Position numbers and translations under genes: made by a program. A stretch of DNA of 31,846 nucleotides from JABDLO01 sp035327565 (GTDB lineage: Bacteria; Bacteroidota; Bacteroidia; Chitinophagales; Saprospiraceae): positions 1 to 31,846 of the forward strand of contig DAOLDB010000046.1 of NCBI GenBank assembly GCA_035327565.1, in the 5' to 3' direction. Each line of letters begins with the position of its first letter. Position 1 is the first letter of the stretch. The notes under the pieces are model-generated. The model searched no databases, was not told the origin of the DNA, and was given only the letters and a program-made list of their open reading frames with translations. Shown piece by piece: positions 18,401 to 26,319 of this stretch.

Positions 18401-18810
18401 AAAAAATCATTCACGGATTGCCAGTGAATACCTCCATCCGTTGTTTTCCATAACCCCCCTGATACTCCCCCGGCCCAAATCGTTTTTCCGGAAGGATCCC
18501 GAATATCTACCAGCATAGCCCTTGTCCGGCCAGAGACATTGCTGGGTCCTCGTTCTTCAAAGACCATCGATGAGGATCGCGAATGGGATAAAAGTGACCG
18601 GGTAATTCTTTTTGCTTCGATTAATCTTTCAGTGGGAACAGTTCCGGTATTGGGATCATAGGTCATCAGGAATTCGTGTTCAGCCCTTCCTTTGGCTTTA
18701 CCCATTGCTGAAATAGTGGATGCCGGTTGCTTGTTTTCAGTAAAGTGAATGACAAGGGAAAATACAGCAACTGTTAAAACAATAAGGATAAAAAAGAAGG
18801 CTTTATTCAT
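15472..18810 (-). CDS. Secreted ASP-box propeller protein with MopE-type metal-binding repeats and T9SS tail
   Basis: This 1112-residue protein starts with a hydrophobic signal or anchor (about 4-23). Residues about 65-760 form a sortilin/VPS10-like BNR propeller with ASP-box motifs such as KTTDGGIHW, RSGNGGNSW, KSVNDGLSW, KSTNGGASW and RSRNGGNTW. Residues about 769-1026 hold four modules of the MopE type (PF11617): DxDxDG loops plus CDxxDNNCSGLID motifs. The last 75 residues (from FPNPAQS) are a type A T9SS sorting domain that ends in basic residues. It should cross the outer membrane by type IX secretion and be anchored or released at the surface. The acidic loops probably bind calcium; copper, as in Methylococcus MopE, is possible. 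It is a single gene; the substrate is unknown. Confidence 0.92.
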   Translation of the reverse strand: MNKAFFFILIVLTVAVFSLVIHFTENKQPASTISAMGKAKGRAEHEFLMTYDPNTGTVPTERLIEAKRITRSLLSHSRSSSMVFEERGPSNVSGRTRAMLVDIRDPSGKTIWAGGVSGGLWKTTDGGIHWQSVNDFFENINIGAIAQDPVLPFIIYFGTGEGFGASAGRGLGIWKSTNGGNSFFHLQSTHGLADFDYVNDLLVTPLGTVIAATQSRFCNRGGILRSGNGGNSWSKFIDDDNCSTVPNTFNFATDLERGPEGALYACFGMFGDNDGIYKSVNDGLSWSLIYSALPGESRIEMAVAPSNPNVLYILIENIQDGAPPFIKKSTNGGASWFSLPSPSWNNSNNCAQRSTDWGGGQAWYNLIAAVDPFDENTVYIGAIDLFRSRNGGNTWQQISAWRTIQNCFPYMHQDQHKLILLDSDKMYIGNDGGVYYTANARANVPQFEFISNGYNVTQFYSIDYHPDAESHWMLGGTQDNGTQLFQNQGMNATTTISGGDGGFAHIDKLNPNIQISSFVYNSYWVTNNAWQSNTRVNVALDQGLFINPTDYDSSSKLLYGSIEPKKYLRWRPTTFSAAAAERVTVSAFPEGQDITAVRISPNVPNRVYFGFSNGQVFRVDQANAGLIRAGVLVFSETQGTVSCIEIENGNESHAMVILSNYGVTSVYESKNASAGNPLWLAVEGNLPDMPIRWGIFHPSNSEGAILATELGVWSTVKMNGQQTFWKPDNEGLANVRCDMIKARPSDRKVIVATHGRGVFTSDAYRQPEDKDGDGFPDDIDCDDNNPDVYPGAPEVCDGIDNNCSGLIDHEDPAFTGEVFIWYRDNDGDGFGNPNDSIISCMQPDGYVLNNKDCNDSDANIHPDAPEICDNIDNNCSGLIDHKDPLFTGEAFIWYRDKDGDGYGNPNEQIVSCHPQEGYVLNNKDCNDSDANIHPDAPEICDKTDNNCSGLIDHNDPAFTGEVFTWYRDNDGDGYGNPNDSIVSCMQPDGYVLDNTDCDDNNPDINPGATEIPGNGIDENCDGTDGNTTSTSTYSTDRMQAFPNPAQSHFFVYSDWDFYTLEVYAVDGRKLNTFRNLSRHATIDCSEWLSGVYILVISHGRQKKRKVFKLFKL
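15733..16506 (-). repeat. Tandem 216-bp repeats encoding MopE modules
   Basis: Two complete 216-bp units (16126-16341 and 15910-16125) are flanked by a shorter unit (16342-16506, 55 codons) and a diverged partial unit (15733-15909). Each full unit is 72 codons, so the frame is kept. Parts are nearly identical at DNA level: 15991-16060 and 16207-16276 differ at only 3 of 70 positions. This points to recent duplication or gene conversion. Confidence 0.9.
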
Positions 18811-18889
18811 GTCAAATTTACAATATCAGAGATAAATATATAAAATATATCTATATGTATTTAGCCTTTTTGATCAGTTTTTCATTAAC

Positions 18890-19051
18890 TTATTGGCGCT
18901 GGATTTTTTTTTCAGGTCCATTTCTCAATACAATCGAATTGTGACATTGATTGACATAAAATTGAAAATAGGGCGACTCCTCATGTAGTAAATCATTGCG
19001 CATGACAATGCTCTTTCCGGCTGGAATTAAAATTCGACCGTCATTAGGAAT
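18890..19051 (-). other. Open in-frame extension after the E1 stop (unproven short ORF)
   Basis: The frame of the E1 gene stays open for 53 codons beyond its TGA and ends at a TAA at 18890-18892. One ATG in it (19001-19003) would give a peptide of about 37 residues with a mixed, protein-like composition (for example ESPYFQFYVNQCHNS). No family is recognised. An open frame of this length can occur by chance, so it is listed only as a candidate. The rest of the spacer before the next gene is AT-rich without clear features. Confidence 0.18.
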
Positions 19052-21454
19052 TCAAAACCATTGGGGATTGTATTCTTTCATCATATCCAGGGCTTTATTT
19101 ACTACATTTTCCGCCGTGGGCTTGATGAAATAATCACCATCCGAACCGAAAGGTGTCCTGTTGGGCGCCGCTGTGATGGTAACAGGAATACTATCCAGAT
19201 AAATAAATGCATTTTGATCTTCCAAAACACATTTCATCATGTAGGCACTGGCTCCTCCGGGAACATCCTCATCCATAAATATTACTTTATGTGTCTTTTT
19301 AATTGACTGAACAATAAGATGTTCCAAATCAAAAGGCAGCAAGGTCTGTACGTCGATTACTTCTATTGTAATATTGAAATCCTTCAAAAGGTGATATGCT
19401 TCCAGTGCTTCTCTCACACAACTTCCATAGGTTACCAGTGTTATGTCTCTGCCTTCTGTAAGAATTTCAGGCATACCTACCGGGATGGTATAATCTCCGA
19501 TATTTGAAGGTAAACTTTCTTTCAGACGATATCCGTTGAGGCATTCAATGACCACTGAAGGATCATCGCTTTGAATGAGTGTATTATATATACCTGCGGC
19601 CTGTACCATATTTCTGGGAACTGCAATGATCATACCCCGTAAAGCGTGAATCAGCACTCCCATCGGAGAGCCTGCATGCCATATTCCTTCCAACCGGTGT
19701 CCTCGCGTCCTTATGATGGCAGGAGCACGCTGAATCCCATTACTCCTGTACCTGAGTGTTGCCAGATCGTCGGTTAATGGTGAAAAAGCATAAGCGATAT
19801 AATCAAGGTATTGAATTTCAGCTATGGGTTTAAACCCTCTCATGGCCAAACCTATAGCAAATCCCACAATGGTCCACTCGCGGATACCTGTATCAAATAT
19901 TCTTTCACTACCAAAAATTTTCTGAAGCCCCGCAAATCCCTGATTAACATCTCCGATCTTCCCGACATCTTCACCGAATGCTAAAAGTCTGTTGTCCTGA
20001 GCAAACTTGATTTCAAAGAATTTATTTAAAACCTGATAACCATTGATTTGTGGTGAGTCATCAGAATATTCCGGGGGGATATACGGAACATTCAAGGCTG
20101 AACGAGGACCTTCAGAATATAAATGCGCCTGATAACGCTGAAATGAAATCTCACCGGCTTCATTTATATAATCCTCCAGTATAGATGGGATCGGAGATTT
20201 TTTAGATAGAAGATAAAACCGAAGTCTTTCTGCATTTTGGACAAGTTCACTATAAAATGGATTGACGGAATTGTGAATATCCTGTTCCATTTTATCAATT
20301 TTTTCATCCTTGGGAATATGGTCGTAAATGGAAGTTAAAATAGATTTTTTCTGTTTAACAAAGGTGATGTGTTTTTGCCATGCCTGGTTTCTGGCTTCCT
20401 TCGCAACTGCTTTGGCATCGTGGCGCATTTCAGCCAGTTTACCGGAGGTAATAAATCCCTGTTGTAGCATCCATTCTGCCATCTTTTCAATGCAATCATA
20501 TTCTCTTTCCCATGACAGTCTTTCTTTGGATTTATATCTTTCATGTGACCCTGAAGTGGAATGACCCTGAGGTTGGGTCATTTCGACAACATGAACCATG
20601 GCAGGAATGTGTTCACTTCTGACCTTGTGAGCGGCTTTTTCAAAGGTAGCTACCAAACTTGTGTAATCCCATCCCTTTACTGTATACATGTACATGCCCT
20701 CGTTGTTTTCATCGATAAGCATTCCTTCCATTGCTCTTGAAATACTTCCCTTCGTAGTCTGGAGCTCTACCGGCACCGATATGCCATAACCATCATCCCA
20801 TACTGCTACGAGAAGAGGGATTTTATTGACGCAGGCAGCATTCATGGTTTCCCAAAATGCACCTTCGGAAGTGGAGGAGTCACCAATGGTACAAAAACAA
20901 ACTTCATTACCATCTTGTGAAAACAGATGCCGATCCTCTACTTCTGACAACTTTCTGTACTTTCTCGAAGCCAGTGCCAATCCAGCAGCTCTTCCCATTT
21001 GTCCTGCCGTACAGGAAATGTCTGAAGAAATATTTTTTAAATCTATATGATTGAGCCATTCACCGGTTTCGCTGTTAAAAGTTTTGGTGGCATAATGACT
21101 ATTCATCTGACGACCTCCTGAGAACGGATCGTTTTCTGAATCGGCGTACAACTGGGCAAAGAAATCTTCAAAAGTCGATAATCCGGTAGCAAACATAAAT
21201 GTCTGATCCCTGTAGTAGCCAGCCCTCCAATCCCCATTTTTGAATGCCCTTGCCATAGCTACTTGTGCCAGTTCTTTGCCATCTCCTAAAATTCCAAATT
21301 TTGCTTTTCCGGTCAGTACTTCTTTCCTTCCCAGGTAACTGATTTCCCTGCTCACCAGAGATATCCAAAAATCATGGATTACCTCTTCCACATATGTTCT
21401 TTGAATTGAATTTTCTAAGCTTGATGGTAAAGTCTCATTATGGGCTTCAATCAT
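19052..21454 (-). CDS. 2-oxoacid (branched-chain type) dehydrogenase E1, alpha and beta fused
   Basis: This 800-residue protein joins both E1 chains. The alpha part (about 25-380) has the thiamine-diphosphate motif GDS-x26-DD at 191-221 (GDSSTSEG..VWDDGYGIS), a variant of the usual GDG-x26-NN, and QGHSTSGSHERY as the phosphorylation-loop region. The beta part (about 470-795) has FGEDVGKIGDVNQGF, DTGIREWTIVGFAIG, and GIWHAGSP with His593 as the likely catalytic His, then the transketolase C-terminal domain. It decarboxylates branched-chain 2-oxoacids or a similar substrate and passes the acyl group to a lipoyl E2, which is not in this window, nor is E3. Fused E1 proteins of this kind are common in Bacteroidota. 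The ATG at 21454 gives a normal N-terminus. Substrate choice is not certain. Confidence 0.92.
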   Translation of the reverse strand: MIEAHNETLPSSLENSIQRTYVEEVIHDFWISLVSREISYLGRKEVLTGKAKFGILGDGKELAQVAMARAFKNGDWRAGYYRDQTFMFATGLSTFEDFFAQLYADSENDPFSGGRQMNSHYATKTFNSETGEWLNHIDLKNISSDISCTAGQMGRAAGLALASRKYRKLSEVEDRHLFSQDGNEVCFCTIGDSSTSEGAFWETMNAACVNKIPLLVAVWDDGYGISVPVELQTTKGSISRAMEGMLIDENNEGMYMYTVKGWDYTSLVATFEKAAHKVRSEHIPAMVHVVEMTQPQGHSTSGSHERYKSKERLSWEREYDCIEKMAEWMLQQGFITSGKLAEMRHDAKAVAKEARNQAWQKHITFVKQKKSILTSIYDHIPKDEKIDKMEQDIHNSVNPFYSELVQNAERLRFYLLSKKSPIPSILEDYINEAGEISFQRYQAHLYSEGPRSALNVPYIPPEYSDDSPQINGYQVLNKFFEIKFAQDNRLLAFGEDVGKIGDVNQGFAGLQKIFGSERIFDTGIREWTIVGFAIGLAMRGFKPIAEIQYLDYIAYAFSPLTDDLATLRYRSNGIQRAPAIIRTRGHRLEGIWHAGSPMGVLIHALRGMIIAVPRNMVQAAGIYNTLIQSDDPSVVIECLNGYRLKESLPSNIGDYTIPVGMPEILTEGRDITLVTYGSCVREALEAYHLLKDFNITIEVIDVQTLLPFDLEHLIVQSIKKTHKVIFMDEDVPGGASAYMMKCVLEDQNAFIYLDSIPVTITAAPNRTPFGSDGDYFIKPTAENVVNKALDMMKEYNPQWF

Positions 21455-21605
21455 TGTCAGGCTGCTTTGAATTGTAAATATACAAAATTTTATTCCTTTT
21501 CAATTCTTATAATATAACTGTTTGAAATAAAGTTTTAACATATCATTGCAAAAATGATTGAACAACCTTTTATAGAAAAATGCGTTTATTGTACAGTTTT
21601 TTATT

Positions 21606-21613
21606 TATTTTTG
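21606..21613 (+). promoter_or_regulatory. Candidate -7 box for the DUF1573 gene
   Basis: TATTTTTG matches TAnnTTTG and lies 66 bp before the ATG, a sensible leader length. A TTG at 21589-21591 is 14 bp upstream, closer than usual for a -33 element. Confidence 0.35.
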
Positions 21614-21679
21614 CTGTAATAATCATAACTTACCCCAAATAGATATCATTATAATTTATAGAAAAAAATTATTGCAAAA

Positions 21680-22153
21680 ATGAGAGTTCAAAAATTTTTA
21701 CTTCCTCTTGCTGCTTTTTTAGTTATTGCCTGGAATGTTCAGGCACAAAATACACCGGCACCCAATGAACCCTTCAAGCTGGATGTGCTGTCAGGTCCTG
21801 TAATGGAGTTGGAAAGCACTGTAGTGGATTATGGTACGGTTGAAAAAAAATCTGAACCCCTGAGAAAGGTTAAATTTACTAATACGGGTACAGCGCCTTT
21901 GGTCATTCAAAGTGCTCGTGGTTCTTGTGGATGCACGGTTCCAAAGTGGCCTAAAGAACCCATCCTTCCTGGTGAGACTGGTGAACTGGAAATCAGATAT
22001 GACACAACGAGACCCGGCGCATTCAATAAAAAAGTAACTATTGTCACGAATGAAGGTGCTCAAACCCATACAATAACGGTAAAAGGAAATGTGGTTGAAG
22101 AACAGGAAAGTATCCCTTCTTCCAAACCCAGTATTTTAAAATCCGACGGTTAG
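21680..22153 (+). CDS. DUF1573 domain secreted protein
   Basis: This 157-residue protein has a signal peptide (1-22, ending VQAQ) and one DUF1573 domain (about 45-135). The domain signature is VKFTNTGTAPLVIQSARGSCGCTVPKW, with Cys83 and Cys85 in the SCGC motif, then the PGETGELEIRYDT strand typical of this immunoglobulin-like (ASH-type) fold. It is exported to the periplasm or cell surface. The function of the family is not established; members are abundant in Bacteroidota. The gene is monocistronic: it is followed by a strong intrinsic terminator. The tail after residue 140 is low-complexity and polar. Confidence 0.92.
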   Translation: MRVQKFLLPLAAFLVIAWNVQAQNTPAPNEPFKLDVLSGPVMELESTVVDYGTVEKKSEPLRKVKFTNTGTAPLVIQSARGSCGCTVPKWPKEPILPGETGELEIRYDTTRPGAFNKKVTIVTNEGAQTHTITVKGNVVEEQESIPSSKPSILKSDG

Positions 22154-22176
22154 ATCGGAACCTTACAAAATCTAAG

Positions 22177-22213
22177 AAACCCTGGTTTTGAGATTCCAAT
22201 CCAGGGTTTTTTT
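22177..22213 (+). terminator. Rho-independent terminator after the DUF1573 gene
   Basis: A 9-bp perfect stem, AAACCCTGG (22177-22185) with CCAGGGTTT (22201-22209), encloses a 15-nt loop and is followed by a T-rich run (seven T in a row from 22207, then ATTTTT). It lies 23 bp after the stop codon. Confidence 0.9.
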
Positions 22214-22266
22214 ATTTTTACGGGGACCATGGGTACAGATTTACTGATAGTGAATTAATAAGGTTT

Positions 22267-23031
22267 ATGCTGATTTTGACCTCTCCTTCCAAAACGCTGA
22301 AAACGGACATTAAAACTAATATTTCAGAATTTCATATTCCCCATTTTAAAAAAGAAGCACTGGAATGGGCTGGGATTTTGAGAAAAATGGATCCACCCAC
22401 TTTAATGAAACTAATGAATATCAGCGATAAACTGGCAAAGGAAAATTTTGACAGGTACCAAAATTTTTCTTCTGATTTTACTTTAGAAAACAGCTTCCCC
22501 GCATTGCTTGCTTTTCAAGGGGATGTGTATCAGGGACTTCAGGCGGACAAGTTAAATGATGAAGATCTCCGATATGCGGATCATCATATTCGAATTCTTT
22601 CAGGACTTTATGGTGTTTTGAGGCCATTAGACATCATGCAACCCTATCGGCTTGAAATCGGATTAGGATTGAAAAATAAAAAAGGGGTGGACCTGTATAC
22701 ATACTGGAGAAAAAAAATTACCGGAAGACTTAATGAAGAATTAAAAAATTATGGATATCACCAGATAATTAATCTTGCTTCCAATGAATATTTCAAAGCT
22801 GTTTCTGCTTCTTCGATCAAAGCGGATATCTTCCAGGTGCAGTTTAAAGAATTCAAGAATGGAAAACTGCAATTCTTTTCTTTTCATGCAAAAAAAGCAA
22901 GAGGTTCATTGATGAGACATATTATTGTAAATCGACTTTCTGAGGCAGAACAGATCAAAAGTTTTAATATGGAAGGTTATGAGTATTCTGATGAATATTC
23001 CTCAGATCGGAATTATTTGTTTATCCGGTGA
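22267..23031 (+). CDS. yaaA: Peroxide stress protein YaaA (DUF328/UPF0246)
   Basis: This 254-residue protein is a full-length YaaA. Family blocks are MLILTSPSKTL (1-11), AFQGDVYQGL (82-91), LSGLYGVLRPLDIMQPYRLE (111-130), LASNEYF (170-176) and FHAKKARG (206-213). In Escherichia coli, YaaA lowers free iron and so limits Fenton damage to DNA during peroxide stress, and the protein binds DNA. It is cytoplasmic. The gene starts 54 bp after a terminator, so it opens a new transcription unit, and the next gene follows after 15 bp. No OxyR-like site was recognised upstream. Confidence 0.95.
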   Translation: MLILTSPSKTLKTDIKTNISEFHIPHFKKEALEWAGILRKMDPPTLMKLMNISDKLAKENFDRYQNFSSDFTLENSFPALLAFQGDVYQGLQADKLNDEDLRYADHHIRILSGLYGVLRPLDIMQPYRLEIGLGLKNKKGVDLYTYWRKKITGRLNEELKNYGYHQIINLASNEYFKAVSASSIKADIFQVQFKEFKNGKLQFFSFHAKKARGSLMRHIIVNRLSEAEQIKSFNMEGYEYSDEYSSDRNYLFIR

Positions 23032-23046
23032 GATAAAATCTATTCT

Positions 23047-23748
23047 ATGATGAACCCAACATGGTCGGATCTCATATTGAATTTTTACCGGAATTTATCA
23101 TTGGATTGGAAGTTGCCTGACGGTTATGCTCTTCTGACACCTCATGTTGATGAGGAGGTTATGGTATATATGCATACGTTTTATGAAAAATTCTATAAAG
23201 ATCAAAATCCTCGTATTCTCCTGTTAGGAATTAATCCCGGACGATTAGGTGCAGGGGTTACAGGGATACCATTTACTGACCCCGTCCATCTTGAATCGGA
23301 ATGTGACATTTTTAATTCCCTTCAAAAAAAGCAAGAACTTTCTTCCATTTTTATCTATGAACTCATTCAAAAATTTGGAAGCACCATTACTTTTTATAAC
23401 CATTTTTACATCCATTCAATCAGTCCGCTGGGGTTTGTGAAAAACGGAATCAACGCTAATTATTACGACGAAAAGGAATTGTTTCAAGCAACGAGACCCT
23501 ATATTATTGATAATTTGAAGTATATAGCTTCAATGCCTTGTATAAATGATATCGTTTTCAGCTTAGGGAAAGGGCTGAATTACACCTATCTTAAACAACT
23601 CAACAACGAATTAAAATTGTTTAAACAAGTAAAAGCATTGCCTCATCCCCGTTGGGTTATGCAATACAAAAGAAAAAGTAAAGATAAGTACCTGGCTGAT
23701 GTGGAAGCAATATTGAGACAAGCCGCAAATTCTTTTTTATTCAAGTAA
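23047..23748 (+). CDS. SMUG2-like uracil-DNA glycosylase superfamily protein (DUF4918)
   Basis: This 233-residue protein fits the DUF4918/SMUG2 branch of the uracil-DNA glycosylase superfamily. The first active-site motif is LLLGINPGRLGAGVTGIPF (58-76), in the place of the GxxPG motif of other family members, and the second is ALPHPRWVMQY (197-207), in the place of the HPS loop. FYNHFYIHSISPLGF (117-130) matches the substrate-base binding region. It should remove uracil or a related damaged base from DNA. It sits 15 bp after yaaA and 13 bp before a DUF983 gene, so it is very probably cotranscribed with them, which suggests a joint link to oxidative or base damage. Confidence 0.88.
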   Translation: MMNPTWSDLILNFYRNLSLDWKLPDGYALLTPHVDEEVMVYMHTFYEKFYKDQNPRILLLGINPGRLGAGVTGIPFTDPVHLESECDIFNSLQKKQELSSIFIYELIQKFGSTITFYNHFYIHSISPLGFVKNGINANYYDEKELFQATRPYIIDNLKYIASMPCINDIVFSLGKGLNYTYLKQLNNELKLFKQVKALPHPRWVMQYKRKSKDKYLADVEAILRQAANSFLFK

Positions 23749-23761
23749 CATCCTCTGAAGT

Positions 23762-24121
23762 ATGAATATAGTCCGAAGTATTATAAGTTGTCGATGCCCA
23801 AGATGCCGGAAAGCTGACCTTTTTATTCGCCCTTTTCACTGGCGTAAACCTTTGGATATGCCAGAAAAATGCCCTGTTTGTGAATTAAATTTTGAACCGG
23901 AACCTGGATTTTACTGGGGCGCCATGTTTGTTTCCTATGGCCTATACTCTCTGACTCTGACTCCTTTTGCCCTTTTGCTTGTGTTTGGATTCGGTTGGAC
24001 AGGTACCCAGGCAATAACTTTTGTTTTGCTTTTTACACTATTTACATTCATTGGAGTAGCGCGTCTGGCGCGTTCGGTCTGGATTCATATTATTATCGGG
24101 AAAGACAGTCAAATTAAATAA
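23762..24121 (+). CDS. DUF983 membrane protein with zinc-ribbon-like N-terminus
   Basis: This 119-residue protein has an N-terminal CxxC pair set (Cys12/Cys15 and Cys37/Cys40) likely to hold zinc, the family motif FEPEPGFYWGAMFVSYG, and two hydrophobic spans (about 51-75 and 82-105). These are the features of DUF983. It sits in the inner membrane; its role is unknown. It is the last gene of the yaaA cluster, 13 bp after the glycosylase gene. There is no terminator in the 115 bp that follow, so readthrough into the next gene cannot be excluded. Confidence 0.92.
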   Translation: MNIVRSIISCRCPRCRKADLFIRPFHWRKPLDMPEKCPVCELNFEPEPGFYWGAMFVSYGLYSLTLTPFALLLVFGFGWTGTQAITFVLLFTLFTFIGVARLARSVWIHIIIGKDSQIK

Positions 24122-24236
24122 ACAGGTATTAATTGAAGGCAGGATCATGAAAATTGAATTGTCAGAATCTGCAAATCATTTTTAGAGGGAAAGTCTTATG
24201 ATTTTCATAAAAAACTACAGGTGAATTAGTGTAAAA

Positions 24237-25952
24237 ATGACACTTTTAATATATTCGGCTTTTTTTTTGGAAAAAGTTAATAACATGACAATAGAAAATA
24301 GAGATGGATCAATATGGCAGCATCCTTATAAATATGCAAAGAAATACTCAAAAAGAGTAGCATACATGTGTATGGAATTTGGGATTGATCAATCCTTGAA
24401 AATTTATTCCGGGGGATTGGGATATTTGGCGGGCTCACATATGCGCAGTGCAGCACAGTTGAAGCAGAATATGATCGGAATCGGAATGTTGTGGAGGTAT
24501 GGCTATTATGATCAAATCCGGGACAGACAAGGCAATATGTCAGTTTTGTACCGGAGGAAATTCTATACGTTCCTGCAGGATCCCGGAATTTTGGTGCCGG
24601 TTACTATAAAAGGTTACCAGGTTATGGTAAAAGCTTTGTATTTGCCTCCCCATATTTTTGGAACTGTTCCCATGTATTTTCTTACCACTGATATACCTGA
24701 GAACGATCCTCTATCCCGGTCGATTACGACGAGACTTTATCATTCCAATGATGCTACCCGTGTAGCTCAGAATATTGTATTAGGAGTGGGGGGCGCAAAA
24801 GTGGTTGAACGCCTGGGAGGTACAGATTTGTACCATATCAATGAAGCGCATGCCCTACCGGTAGCTTTTTATTTGTACAATAAGTATGGGAATATAGATG
24901 ATGTAAAAAAGAGATTGGTATTTACTACTCATACGCCGGAAAAAGCAGGAAATGCAGTACGCAGTATCTATCTTCTGAATGATATGGGCTTCTTTTGCGG
25001 CACAGAACTCGAAGAAGCCAGGAGATTGACGGGTATGTATAGTCATGATTTTGAGTATACTCCTTCGGCTCTGCGCATGGCTGGAATAGCTAACGGAGTT
25101 TCCGAGTTGCATGGTCATGTTGCCAGGGATATGTGGAAAGAATATAAGGGGACTTGCGAAATCAAATCCATTACGAATGCCCAGGATGAAGTCTATTGGA
25201 AAGATGAAGCTTTATATGAAGCCATGAAGAAGAATGATGACAAAGCACTGGTAGCCAGGAAAAAAGTTTTGAAAAAAGAGCTTTTTCAAATGGTTGCAGA
25301 TCAGGAAGGTGATCTTATGGATGTGAATGTGTTAACGATTGTGTGGGCAAGACGGTTTGCCGCATATAAAAGGGCCGATTTGATAGCAAGGGATTATGAA
25401 CGATTTTTACGCATTGTAGAAAATCAGGAAATGCCGGTGCAAGTGATATGGGCGGGCAAACCTTATCCCGAAGATATGGACGCCATCAATCAATTCAATG
25501 AATTGAGTGAACGAACTTATAAGCATCCAAGAATCAGTATTCTAACCGGTTATGAATTGCATCTTTCCAAATTACTTAAGCAAGGAGCAGATATTTGGCT
25601 GAATACTCCCAGAAGACCCCAGGAAGCCTCCGGTACGAGTGGGATGACCGCAGCGATGAACGGTGCCATCAATGTGTCAACTTTTGATGGCTGGATACCT
25701 GAGTTTATCAGGCATGGAAAAAATGGATTTACCATTCCTCCGGCAGATTTGACATCCAGTATTTATGAACAGGATTTGCATGATCAAAACCATTTGATGG
25801 ATATGCTTGAGTTTACCATTATTCCAATGTATTATAAAAAGCAGGAAGAATGGTTAAAGATGATGAAGAACAGTATGCGGGATGTTGTGCCAAAATTCGA
25901 TTCCAGGAGAATGGCACATGAATATTATGAACTTTTGTTTAATCAGGTGTAA
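24237..25952 (+). CDS. Short GT35 alpha-glucan phosphorylase homologue lacking the PLP lysine
   Basis: This 571-residue protein is of the short alpha-glucan phosphorylase type. Landmarks are VAYMCMEFGI (41-50), YSGGLGYLAGSH (57-68), LYHINEAHALP (198-208), FTTHTPEKAG (229-238) and ARRFAAYKRAD (371-381), whose Arg and Lys match the phosphate-site residues. The PLP motif reads EASGTSGMTAAMNGA (463-477): Thr471 stands where glycogen phosphorylases have the Schiff-base Lys. ACC is two changes from a Lys codon, so a simple sequencing error is unlikely. It may be a diverged enzyme in glycogen turnover, or not a phosphorylase at all. ATG at 24237 is the longest start; ATG at 24285 (MTIENRDG) matches the family N-terminus better. 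No other glycogen gene is nearby. Confidence 0.88.
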   Translation: MTLLIYSAFFLEKVNNMTIENRDGSIWQHPYKYAKKYSKRVAYMCMEFGIDQSLKIYSGGLGYLAGSHMRSAAQLKQNMIGIGMLWRYGYYDQIRDRQGNMSVLYRRKFYTFLQDPGILVPVTIKGYQVMVKALYLPPHIFGTVPMYFLTTDIPENDPLSRSITTRLYHSNDATRVAQNIVLGVGGAKVVERLGGTDLYHINEAHALPVAFYLYNKYGNIDDVKKRLVFTTHTPEKAGNAVRSIYLLNDMGFFCGTELEEARRLTGMYSHDFEYTPSALRMAGIANGVSELHGHVARDMWKEYKGTCEIKSITNAQDEVYWKDEALYEAMKKNDDKALVARKKVLKKELFQMVADQEGDLMDVNVLTIVWARRFAAYKRADLIARDYERFLRIVENQEMPVQVIWAGKPYPEDMDAINQFNELSERTYKHPRISILTGYELHLSKLLKQGADIWLNTPRRPQEASGTSGMTAAMNGAINVSTFDGWIPEFIRHGKNGFTIPPADLTSSIYEQDLHDQNHLMDMLEFTIIPMYYKKQEEWLKMMKNSMRDVVPKFDSRRMAHEYYELLFNQV

Positions 25953-26319
25953 CATCAAGGACCCTCCTGATAGTGTGATCTGATTATTCGTGAAAGAGAA
26001 TACTGTTTTTGTCTTAATTAATTACATTCTGAAGAGACTATGTCCGAAGTCTGAATCATGGGTTTATGTTAAAACTGCCCTGTATCTCATTGTCGGAAAA
26101 AACATGATGCTATTCTGAATAACTAAAAAATTTACCAATAAAAGAAAAATCTGGATATTGATAAGAAGGCGTTCTTTTAAGTGAACAGTATTTTAAAAGT
26201 CAACTTATTGTATTTAATTGAACAATTTTTTACATTTTAAATTCTGATTCTACTTTTTTCATTGAGTACCGGCTTAAAACCTGATTACTAAAAATTGGTT
26301 TTTCTTATGAAATAAATTT
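25953..26319. other. 367-bp intergenic region
   Basis: No gene is seen. The stretch is AT-rich and carries one weak inverted repeat, CTTTTAA (26174-26180) with TTAAAAG (26193-26199), with no T-run. It should contain the promoter of the carbonic anhydrase gene, but no TAnnTTTG box was found. Confidence 0.45.

Noticed and set aside
18813..18820. TAAATTTG on the minus strand, a match to the -7 consensus
   Set aside because: It is only 2 bp before the start codon of the MopE protein, leaving no leader; probably chance in AT-rich DNA.
19052..19054. UGA readthrough or recoding at the end of E1
   Set aside because: The protein ends at a normal place after the transketolase C-terminal domain, and several other genes use TGA as a true stop.
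24196..24210. Small hairpin TTATGA-TTT-TCATAA
   Set aside because: Six A/T-rich pairs and no suitable T-run on the plus strand; too weak to call a terminator or attenuator.
24261..24270. T-run near the start of the GT35 gene as a frameshift site
   Set aside because: The downstream frame is intact and a second ATG at 24285 gives the expected family start, so no frameshift is needed.
26174..26199. Inverted repeat CTTTTAA/TTAAAAG
   Set aside because: All but two pairs are A/T and there is no T-run; expected by chance in this composition.
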